Assembly: GCA_016783645.1 (NCBI GenBank)
Contig: JADHWD010000006.1
Span: 1 to 32,322 of the forward strand
Source: a bacterium
GTDB taxonomy: Bacteria; Electryoneota; Tariuqbacteria; Tariuqbacterales; JADHWD01
Length of the DNA: 32,322 bases
Direction of reading: 5' to 3'
The stretch's first letter is position 1. Each line of letters opens with the position of its first letter. A program made the translations under genes and the position numbers. Below the pieces are notes generated by a model. That model was given only the letters and a program-made list of their open reading frames with translations, was not told where the DNA came from and made no database searches. Shown piece by piece: positions 8,230 to 15,102 of this stretch.

Positions 8230-8234
8230 TTCTT

Positions 8235-8909
8235 ATGCATATACCCGATGGATTTTTAAGCGGCGGGATCAATGCCGCCGGCTTCGCAGTTTCAGCCGGA
8301 GTTATTAGTTTAGCTCTGGCGAAAGCTAAAAAGAAACTTGAGGACAGATATATCCCTTTAATCGGAGTGACCGCCGCCTTCATCTTCGCCGCCCAAATGG
8401 TCAATTTTCCTGTCGCCGGCGGCACCAGCGGTCATTTTCTCGGAGCCGCTTTAGCCGCAATGCTGTTAGGACCCTTGACCGGCTGTCTCATCATTTCCAT
8501 CGTCCTAATTGTCCAATGCCTCGGTTTCGCTGACGGAGGGATCACCGCTTTAGGGACTAATATTTTCAATATGGGTGTGATAGGCTGTTTCAGCGGATAT
8601 TATATTTTCACCGGATTGCGGAAACTGCTCCCCAAAAATCCCGCAGTGAATATAACAGCTGTTTCTATTTCCGCCTGGATGTCGGTTGTCTTGGCTTCCG
8701 TTTTCTGTTCTTTGGAATTAGCGTTTTCCGGCATCACTCCTCTTAAACTTGTGCTCCCCGCTATGGCGGGAATTCATGCGATTATTGGGGTGGGAGAAGC
8801 GTTCATCACCGCAGCGGTAGTGTCTTTAGTGATGAAATACCGCCCCGATGTGATGGATTTCAATAGATCCTATTCCAATACCGGACTAATCAGCGGAGTT
8901 AAATTATGA
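8235..8909 (+). CDS. cbiM: cobalt ECF transporter substrate-specific component CbiM
   Basis: A 224-aa integral membrane protein. The mature N terminus MHIPDGFLSGG carries the Met1-His2 motif that, in CbiM/NikM proteins, enters the substrate channel and coordinates the metal. The segment FPVAGGTSGHFLGAALAAML supplies the further conserved His, and ADGGITALGTNIFNMGVIG is a CbiM hallmark. Because the motif needs Met at position 1, the ATG at 8235 is fixed; it has no Shine-Dalgarno sequence. Co2+ is preferred over Ni2+ because the partner is CbiN and the corrinoid genes are next door. It overlaps cbiN as ATGA. I see no B12 riboswitch upstream. Confidence 0.94.
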   Translation: MHIPDGFLSGGINAAGFAVSAGVISLALAKAKKKLEDRYIPLIGVTAAFIFAAQMVNFPVAGGTSGHFLGAALAAMLLGPLTGCLIISIVLIVQCLGFADGGITALGTNIFNMGVIGCFSGYYIFTGLRKLLPKNPAVNITAVSISAWMSVVLASVFCSLELAFSGITPLKLVLPAMAGIHAIIGVGEAFITAAVVSLVMKYRPDVMDFNRSYSNTGLISGVKL

Positions 8910-9208
8910 AATACAAATATTTCATAGCGGCAGGGCTTATCCTCGCCCTGCTGACAGCCTTTCTCTTATCCCAGTTCGCTTCCCAGCATCCTGACGGACT
9001 GGAGAAGACCGCCGAAGACCTGGGTTTCCTGAATGAAGCCGATGGAGCTGAAGTATGGCAGAATTCTCCCGCGCCGGATTATGTCTTTCCCGGTATTTCC
9101 AATGAGAAAATCGCTGTCGGCGCCGCCGGAATCGCCGGCACTCTACTCGTCTTTGGACTCGCCTTGCTTACCGGATATATCGCGCGAAAAAAGCAATGCG
9201 GATCCTGA
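8906..9208 (+). CDS. cbiN: cobalt ECF transporter auxiliary protein CbiN (PDGLE family)
   Basis: A 100-aa protein with two membrane helices (about residues 5-22 and 70-91) around a short extracytoplasmic loop containing ASQHPDGLEKTAEDLGF, the PDGLE signature of CbiN. CbiN assists metal loading of CbiM. The start overlaps the cbiM stop as ATGA, and GGAG lies 9 nt upstream, so both coupling and direct initiation are possible. Confidence 0.93.
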   Translation: MKYKYFIAAGLILALLTAFLLSQFASQHPDGLEKTAEDLGFLNEADGAEVWQNSPAPDYVFPGISNEKIAVGAAGIAGTLLVFGLALLTGYIARKKQCGS

Positions 9209-9215
9209 ATTTTAT

Positions 9216-9977
9216 ATGCACCACGATTTCATTGATAAATATTCCAATCTTGACAGCCCGGTTCATAGAATAGACAGCCGGGTGAAGATTGTATTTTTCT
9301 TTTCTTTGATACTTATCTGCGTCAGCACTCCGATTTATCACATCCGCGCATTTTTTTTATACTTCCTCATATTAATAGCTATTCTAACCATATCAAAAAT
9401 TCCAATCCTTCATGTCTTGAGAAAATCGCTGGTGATAATACCTTTCGTATTGATTATCGCTTTATTTATACCATTCACCGAAACAAGTGAGACCGTTTTT
9501 CGATTCAATGATAGTCCGGATTTAATGATGAACCGCTGGCTTCTATTCTGGAATGTGCTGGTCAAAGCTTTCATTTCCATCATAACATTAATATTATTGA
9601 ACTCCGTCACCCGCTTCGACGATACTCTGAAAAGCCTGAGCGCTTTCCGGTTTCCAATAGTGTTGATAAACATGTTGAGCTTCTTTTACCGTTATATCTT
9701 CGTGATAATCGATGAAGCTGAAAGGATGCAGAGGGCGCTGGTATCCAGACTTTTCCGAGGCCGGAGCTTAATTCATGCGAAAGTGATAGGCGATCTGCTG
9801 GCGATATTATTTCTGAGAAGCTACGAACGAGGCGAGCGGGTCTATCTGGCGATGTGCGCCAGGGGATGGGATGGACAATTGTTGATTGTTGATAAAAAAC
9901 CTCTGATATTGAAAGATTCAGCCGCGCTTATAATCGGTCTTGCCGCTTTGCTTCTGATAAGATTATGGAGCGTTTGA
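9216..9977 (+). CDS. cbiQ: cobalt ECF transporter transmembrane component CbiQ
   Basis: A 253-aa EcfT-type membrane protein that couples the ATPase to CbiM. It starts MHHDFIDKYSNLDSPVHRID, the usual CbiQ opening, followed by paired hydrophobic helices. The cytoplasmic coupling region carries two arginine motifs, SRLFRGRS and CARGWDGQ, typical of EcfT proteins. The ORF track runs back to 9033 inside cbiN, but that part is a frame extension; the ATG at 9216 lies 7 nt after the cbiN stop and gives the family length. The stop codon abuts the GTG of cbiO. Confidence 0.92.
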   Translation: MHHDFIDKYSNLDSPVHRIDSRVKIVFFFSLILICVSTPIYHIRAFFLYFLILIAILTISKIPILHVLRKSLVIIPFVLIIALFIPFTETSETVFRFNDSPDLMMNRWLLFWNVLVKAFISIITLILLNSVTRFDDTLKSLSAFRFPIVLINMLSFFYRYIFVIIDEAERMQRALVSRLFRGRSLIHAKVIGDLLAILFLRSYERGERVYLAMCARGWDGQLLIVDKKPLILKDSAALIIGLAALLLIRLWSV

Positions 9978-10682
9978 GTGATACCTGTAATACAAATAGA
10001 GCATCTATCTTACACTTATCCGGATGGAACGAAAGCGTTACATGACATCTCCCTCCGAATTGATTCCGGCGAGCGGGTCGGAATTATCGGAGCTAACGGC
10101 GCCGGAAAATCCACATTGATATTACATTTTAACGGTCTTTTACAGGGAGAAGGAAAGGTCATCATAGATGGAATCCCGCTTGAGAAAAAAACCCTGAAAA
10201 CAATCCGCCGGAAAATCGGGTTAGTGTTCCAAAATCCCGATGATCAGTTATTTTGTCCCTCTGTCTACGATGACATAGCATTTGCGCCCAGAAATATGGG
10301 ATTGAATGAATCGGAAGTGCGCGATATTGCGGAAGACTGCCTGAAGCGGGTGGGTCTGCTGGATAATTCCAAGCGCGGTTCATATCATTTAAGCTGGGGT
10401 GAAAAACGGCGGGCAAGTATCGCCGCTGTTTTAGCGATGCGGCCGGAAATATTGGTATTGGACGAACCCGTCAGCGGATTGGATCCAAGAGGAAAAAGGG
10501 AGATTGTTGAATTGCTTAAGTCTATCGGCGGAACTCAAGTGATGATCACCCACGATTTGGACAGGTTGAAGAGTATGGCGGACCGGGCGGTGGTGATGAA
10601 TAAAGGCCGAATCATAGCCGATGATGAGACTGCTAATATACTATCGAATCAAACACTGCTTTATAAAGCCGGTTTGATTTGA
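9978..10682 (+). CDS. cbiO: cobalt ECF transporter ATPase CbiO
   Basis: A 234-aa ABC ATPase. Walker A is GANGAGKST (38-46), the Q-loop is FQNPDDQLF (85-92), the signature is LSWGEKRR (138 onward), Walker B is ILVLDEP (158-164) and the H-loop is ITHD (190-193). The signature has Trp where most ABC proteins have Gly (LSGGQ), a position that varies among CbiO proteins. The GTG start directly follows the cbiQ TGA, with GGAG 7 nt upstream inside cbiQ. It is the last gene of cbiMNQO and appears as a single ATPase, so a homodimer is expected. Confidence 0.93.
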   Translation: MIPVIQIEHLSYTYPDGTKALHDISLRIDSGERVGIIGANGAGKSTLILHFNGLLQGEGKVIIDGIPLEKKTLKTIRRKIGLVFQNPDDQLFCPSVYDDIAFAPRNMGLNESEVRDIAEDCLKRVGLLDNSKRGSYHLSWGEKRRASIAAVLAMRPEILVLDEPVSGLDPRGKREIVELLKSIGGTQVMITHDLDRLKSMADRAVVMNKGRIIADDETANILSNQTLLYKAGLI

Positions 10683-11288
10683 GTGAAGCTATGGGATTTA
10701 CAATATCTGGCGCCTCGATGTTTTGTCTGAGTAAATATTTAAATTCCATAAGAAGATTTTAACCCGTCATTCCGGCTTCTCTGGAATCGGTCGGAATGGA
10801 TGACAATGTTCCGATTCTGGATGCGTCCAATGCACAGCGGACTTGCCAAAATGATGGTGATAGTGATTTTTTATAAGAATTAAAATGTAACAAAAAATTA
10901 TAGACGATGAGTAACTTTTATATAGTTTTATCAGTCTTATAGTATGATGGGATAAATATTTATACCGCCGCGGCGAAATCCGCAGTACATTGGACAGTCA
11001 GAACGGATTTTTTATAATAGATGACATTAATCTTTGTGTCCTCTGTGTATTCTTGGTGTTCTTTGAGGTTTCTCTTTTTCAATTCTAACCACAAAGTTCA
11101 CGAAGGAGGCGCAAAGTTTACCAAGTTCTAATCTATTGGATGATACGCTATAAATAGGCGCAGTTCCAACACAACTAAAAGACAATTAACAATGTCGTTT
11201 ATTATAACTTGTGAACTTGTCAACCTGCAAACTTATTTTCGCTGTAAATATATCTAATCAATATCAAGTATCAAAGAGAGAGATACTC
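10683..11288. other. 606-nt spacer between cbiO and the tricorn gene
   Basis: No gene is supported. Visible are a degenerate CATTCCGG palindrome region (10762-10810), nonamers CTTTGTGTC/CTCTGTGTA/TTCTTGGTG/TTCTTTGAG (11032-11067), the 19-nt sequence shared with 123-141 (11191-11209), and octamers AACTTGTG/AACTTGTC/AACCTGCA/AACTTATT (11206-11237). The octamers explain why the ORF track extends the tricorn frame back to GTG 11211. Confidence 0.7.
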
Positions 11289-13880
11289 ATGCACAGCCTG
11301 CGTATTTTTTTATTCTTCACATTTATCTTACTGATTACAGCGTTCCTTTACGCTGAAGATCAGGGATTTTTAAGATTCCCTGATGTCTATGGCGACAAGG
11401 TGGTGTTCACTTCGGAGGAGGATTTATGGATCGCTCCTTTGAACGGCGGTATAGCCCGCCGGCTGACCACTCATGACGGCGAGGAACGCTATGGTAAATT
11501 TTCGCCTGACGGCAAATGGATCGCCTTCGGCGCCCACTACGATGGCAACCAAGATATTTATATCATCCCGGTTGACGGCGGCGAACCGAAAAGGCTTACC
11601 TACCATCCCGCCTGGGATAATATAGTTGACTGGACTCCGGATGACAGGGTGATGTACCGCACTTACGCCTATTCCGGCGAACCTGTGTCACAAGTCTATA
11701 CTGTTTCCATAGACGGCGATTATCCGCAGTCTTTAGGCTTGGATAAAGCCACTTTAGTGACCTTTGAACCCAACGGCAGCCGGATAGCCTATCAGCAGAG
11801 ATTCCGCAATTACGCTACTTGGAAACATTACAAGGGCGGTATGAACGATGAAATCTGGGTGGCGGATTTGAACCGGGGAAAATACGGCAAAAAGCCGGTT
11901 TCCACTTACCTGGGGCATAGCTCATATCCTATGTGGATCGGCGATAGGATATATTTCCTCAGCGATTCCACCGGAAATAAGAATATCTGGTCGATGAATC
12001 CGGATGGTTCCGGCCAAAAACAGCATACTTTTCATAAGGACTATGACGCCCGCTGGCCCAGCTGCGGAGGAGATGTCATCGTATATCAGCTGGCGATGGA
12101 TATATGGAAGTATGACACTAAAACCGGTGATTATTCCAAGATTGATATTCAACTTCCCTCGGAAAGGTTACCCGCTCGAAACCATCTGATTAATCCCGGT
12201 GAGTATATCAACTGGTTCGATTTGAATAAAGACGGCAGCTGGATGGTGATAGCCGCGCGGGGGCAGTTATTCAATGTGCCCACCAAGAGCCGCCAGCCTT
12301 TAATCAGAAGATTAACCGAAAATTTCCAGAGCCGGGCGAAATATCCCTTCTTCCTGGATAATAAAGTAATCACTATTACCGACGCTTCCGGCGAGGACGA
12401 ATTCTTCCAATATGACCCGTTCCTTAAAAGCGCCAGTAAACAGCTGACTGACGGTAATAATATCTGGCTGTATCACGCGCTGCCTTCACCTGACGGAAAA
12501 TGGATCGCTTACAGCGACGGCGATTTTACCTTGTGGATAATGGATACCGAAAAATGGAAATCACGCAAGGTTAAAACTTCCGATGTCTGGGAAATCCGGG
12601 ATTTCGCCTGGTCGCCCGACAGCCGCTATCTCGCCTATTCCGATTATGAAAACACCGTGGTAGGTGTAATTCATATCTATGAAGTGGATCCCCAAAAGGA
12701 TCGAATCGTCACTAATCACATGTACAGCTGTTATTTCCCGACCTGGGATACTGAAGGTAAATATCTCTATTTCGTTTCCGAGAGTAACTTCAACCCCATG
12801 AGAAACATCTATCATTCGCAGTTTATATATTACAATCCTGACAACCTTTATATGTATGTCCTCGCTGCGGACGGTAAAACTCCTTTCGCCCCCGATAGTT
12901 CTTTACTGGGAATGGCCGAGGAAAAGAAGGAAGAGGATAAAGACAAAAAGGATAAAAAGGACAAAAAAGACAAGGAGGATGAAGAGGAAAAAGAAGAGAA
13001 AGAAGAGGAGAAAATTGAAGTCAAGATCGACTGGGAAGGTCTGCAGAACCGCATGATCAGAATCCCCGCTCCTTCAGGATACATTGGCAGTCTACAGGCG
13101 GCGGAAGGGATGCTGTATTACTTGTCGCGGGATAATAAAGGGATGCAGCCCGATGACGATGAAAGAGGACAGCTTAACCTCAACCTTTATAAATTCGATG
13201 ACCGTGAACATTATCAAGTGATGAGTGGTATCGACGGATTCGATATTTCAGATGACGCCAAGGTTGTGGTAGTCCTGCAGGGTTCAAGTTTCATCAGAAT
13301 GGATGCAGGCACAACGGAACCGCCGAAGGGCGAAGATGATGATGATCCGCATGTGAAACTTGCAGGCTGGAGTGTAGAACTGAATCCCCGGGATGAATGG
13401 AAGCAGATGCTCGGGGAAGCCTGGCGCATTCAAAGGGATTTCTTCTATGTGTCCAATATGCACGGTATCGACTGGCCGCAAGTTTTGAAACATTATGAAC
13501 CGTTGATCGACCGCATATCCAGCCGTTCGGAGATGAACGATTTAATCGGCGAAATGATAGCTGAGTTGAATGTGGGGCACGCATATATTTTCGGAGGAGA
13601 TATAGAATATCCTAAAACAATTAGTATAGGACTGCTCGGCGCGGATATCAGCCGGGATAAATCCGGTTATTTCAAGATCGACAAAATTATCGCCCCGGAT
13701 ATGACCGACAGCGATTGGGTATCGCCGCTTGCTTCACCCGATGCCGGCGCCAAAGCCGGTGATTATATCACCGCCATCGATGGAGTTCCCACAAATACCG
13801 TTAAAAACTATCTGGAATTAATGCAGAACAAAGCCGGTCAACAGGTGATTTTAACTTTGAATAGCAAACCTTCAAGTTAA
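11289..13880 (+). CDS. tricorn-like protease, N-terminal piece (propellers, C1, part of PDZ)
   Basis: An 863-aa piece. The signal peptide is about residues 1-22 (MHSLRIFLFFTFILLITAF), so the protein is exported. Residues 25-330 and 340-600 are WD40-like propeller repeats with FSPDGKWIAF- and SPDSRYLAY-type strands. Residues about 543-582 are a Lys/Glu/Asp-only linker. The C1 domain follows, with LNVGHAYIFGGD containing His764; the residue before His is Gly, where Thermoplasma tricorn has Ser745. The PDZ region starts near residue 775. I chose ATG 11289 rather than the ORF-track GTG 11211 because it begins a signal peptide and has GAGAG upstream. Without the downstream piece it lacks the nucleophile and should be inactive. 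Confidence 0.85.
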   Translation: MHSLRIFLFFTFILLITAFLYAEDQGFLRFPDVYGDKVVFTSEEDLWIAPLNGGIARRLTTHDGEERYGKFSPDGKWIAFGAHYDGNQDIYIIPVDGGEPKRLTYHPAWDNIVDWTPDDRVMYRTYAYSGEPVSQVYTVSIDGDYPQSLGLDKATLVTFEPNGSRIAYQQRFRNYATWKHYKGGMNDEIWVADLNRGKYGKKPVSTYLGHSSYPMWIGDRIYFLSDSTGNKNIWSMNPDGSGQKQHTFHKDYDARWPSCGGDVIVYQLAMDIWKYDTKTGDYSKIDIQLPSERLPARNHLINPGEYINWFDLNKDGSWMVIAARGQLFNVPTKSRQPLIRRLTENFQSRAKYPFFLDNKVITITDASGEDEFFQYDPFLKSASKQLTDGNNIWLYHALPSPDGKWIAYSDGDFTLWIMDTEKWKSRKVKTSDVWEIRDFAWSPDSRYLAYSDYENTVVGVIHIYEVDPQKDRIVTNHMYSCYFPTWDTEGKYLYFVSESNFNPMRNIYHSQFIYYNPDNLYMYVLAADGKTPFAPDSSLLGMAEEKKEEDKDKKDKKDKKDKEDEEEKEEKEEEKIEVKIDWEGLQNRMIRIPAPSGYIGSLQAAEGMLYYLSRDNKGMQPDDDERGQLNLNLYKFDDREHYQVMSGIDGFDISDDAKVVVVLQGSSFIRMDAGTTEPPKGEDDDDPHVKLAGWSVELNPRDEWKQMLGEAWRIQRDFFYVSNMHGIDWPQVLKHYEPLIDRISSRSEMNDLIGEMIAELNVGHAYIFGGDIEYPKTISIGLLGADISRDKSGYFKIDKIIAPDMTDSDWVSPLASPDAGAKAGDYITAIDGVPTNTVKNYLELMQNKAGQQVILTLNSKPSS

Positions 13881-13892
13881 GGCGCCCGCGAT

Positions 13893-14615
13893 GTGCTGGT
13901 GGAAACTGTATCCGATGAATATGAGATGCGTTATCAGGATTGGGTGAAGAGCCGCCGCGATTATGTGGCGAAGGCTTCGGACGGTAAGATCGGCTATGTC
14001 CATCTGTCGGATATGATGATCAACGGTCTGCAGGAATTCGGCCGGCAGTATTATCCGCAGGCTGATAAACATGCGATGATACTCGATGTCAGATATAACG
14101 GCGGTGGAAATGTCGCCACCATGCTGTTATCCGAATTGAACCGTAAAGTATGGAGCACTCAAAGAGCTCGCAGAGGCGCGCCGCGGGTCAGACCTTTCTC
14201 CGCTTTTTACGGTCATTACGCCATCATCTGCAACGGCGAAACCGGTTCCGACGGCGAAACTTTCACCCAAGGCGCTAAAATGATCGAATTAGGCCCCGTC
14301 TTCGGCACCCGCACCTGGGGAGGATGGGTTGGCATTAGGAGCGACAAGTCCTTGAATGACAAGGCATGGTTCACCGTCCCGGAATTCACCGGTTACGGAC
14401 TGACCGGCGATGAGAAGGGTAAGTGGCTGATTGAAGGTCCCGGAGTTTATCCCGATTACGAAGTGATAAACGATCCCGGTTCGGTGCTGTCCGGCAAAGA
14501 TCCTCAGCTCGACGCCGCTATCAACTATTTGAAGAAGAAAATGAAGGAAGAGCCGATGGAAATTCCCAAAGACCCGCCGGCTCCGGCTAAGGAAGTGAAT
14601 TTTCCCAAGAAGTAG
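13893..14615 (+). CDS. tricorn-like protease, C-terminal piece (C2 peptidase domain)
   Basis: A 240-codon piece holding the peptidase C2 domain: LDVRYNGGGNVA, the nucleophile motif GSDGETF (Ser987 counted from 11289), LGPVFGTRTWGGWVGI and IEGPGVYPDYEV (candidate catalytic Glu1049). A GTG at 13893 follows AAGG by about ten bases, so reinitiation is conceivable, but the residues just before it (GARDV) also belong to the family, which favours an interrupted single gene. The TAG stop at 14613 lies inside a dispersed repeat unit (14612-14630). Confidence 0.7.
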   Translation: MLVETVSDEYEMRYQDWVKSRRDYVAKASDGKIGYVHLSDMMINGLQEFGRQYYPQADKHAMILDVRYNGGGNVATMLLSELNRKVWSTQRARRGAPRVRPFSAFYGHYAIICNGETGSDGETFTQGAKMIELGPVFGTRTWGGWVGIRSDKSLNDKAWFTVPEFTGYGLTGDEKGKWLIEGPGVYPDYEVINDPGSVLSGKDPQLDAAINYLKKKMKEEPMEIPKDPPAPAKEVNFPKK

Positions 14616-14630
14616 GGGCGAAGCATTTTT
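14612..14630 (+). repeat. GTAGGGGCGAAGCATT repeat overlapping the tricorn stop codon
   Basis: A single copy of the unit seen at 7895, 7956, 8009, 29611 and 29730. Bases 2-4 of this unit (TAG, 14613-14615) are the tricorn stop codon. Confidence 0.8.
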
Positions 14631-15102
14631 ACTTAACAATATAAATATGGTAGTGTCCCAATATCGTTGTTTTACATCGTAAATTCGATTTTTTGCTGAT
14701 TAGAAAATCAGAAAATGGTAGGTCGGGGGCTTGTCCCCCGACAAATTGTGCGGGGGGATAAATCCCCCGCCTACCCTGACAATTATATAAGGAAACCACC
14801 ATTATTATAGGTCTATTTCTATATTTATCAAAATAATGAAAAATATAAAAATATCTGATTGGTACGATGCGAATACCTTCTGATCAATGTTAATCGAACA
14901 CTGGTATAGATTCCGAAAAAAATGATACAAAAAGTTGATATTTTCATCATCTTGAACTAATTTCATAGGTATTAAACTATAATTGTTGAAAATACTAATA
15001 TCTGTCATCACAAATCCGCTTTTCAACGGATTATCCGCATCGGTAGGTATTGTGCTTTTCCGTGTGAACTGAATATGACAATTTTGATCATCGAAATATC
15101 TG
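14616..15102. other. spacer after the tricorn gene, with nested palindrome and AT-rich tract
   Basis: Beyond the repeat at 14612-14630 the spacer has the nested palindrome (14717-14775) and then about 320 nt of AT-rich sequence. A minus-strand ORF (14805-15203) covers the latter but begins inside the signal-peptide region of the next gene; I do not accept it as a gene. Confidence 0.65.
14717..14775. repeat. palindromic repeat: two G-rich hairpins within an outer stem
   Basis: GGTAGG (14717-14722)/CCTACC (14770-14775) encloses TCGGGGG/CCCCCGA (14723-14729 with 14735-14741) and CGGGGGGA/TCCCCCG (14751-14758 with 14763-14769, one bulged G). It could fold as a three-way junction in RNA or as a cruciform in DNA. 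Confidence 0.78.

Larger units (their letters stand above)
7780..8234. other. repeat-rich spacer between RACo and cbiM
   Basis: No gene is supported. The spacer carries a degenerate CCGGTTTTGCCG hairpin (7794-7811), the palindrome nest (7895-8084) and octamer and 14-mer tandem repeats (8163-8229) ending 5 nt before cbiM. I searched by eye for a cobalamin or Ni/Co riboswitch core and found none. Confidence 0.7.
11289..14615 (+). pseudogene. tricorn-type protease, full frame interrupted by an in-frame TAA
   Basis: Both ORF pieces (to 13880 and from 13893) are in the same frame, and together give a 1109-codon sequence with the complete tricorn order: signal peptide, two beta-propellers, linker, C1, PDZ, C2 (S41-type). 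Codon 864 (13878-13880) is TAA within the PDZ domain. It separates the putative catalytic His764 from Ser987 and Glu1049 (Thermoplasma tricorn His746, Ser965, Glu1023). The codons on each side continue the family sequence without a gap, so a single substitution, for example CAA to TAA, would explain it. It may be a recent nonsense mutation, a sequencing or assembly error, or two separately translated parts. Confidence 0.75.

Noticed and set aside
7780-8234. Cobalamin or Ni/Co riboswitch upstream of cbiM
   Set aside because: The gene context makes one likely, but I found no B12-box-like core or conserved cobalamin aptamer segments; the sequence is accounted for by palindromic and tandem repeats.
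9033-9215. Long N-terminal extension of CbiQ in the ORF track
   Set aside because: It overlaps the cbiN coding sequence in another frame; the CbiQ family N terminus begins at ATG 9216.
13878-13880. Programmed recoding of the tricorn in-frame stop
   Set aside because: The codon is TAA, which is not used for selenocysteine or pyrrolysine, and no frameshift is needed because the frame continues unchanged.
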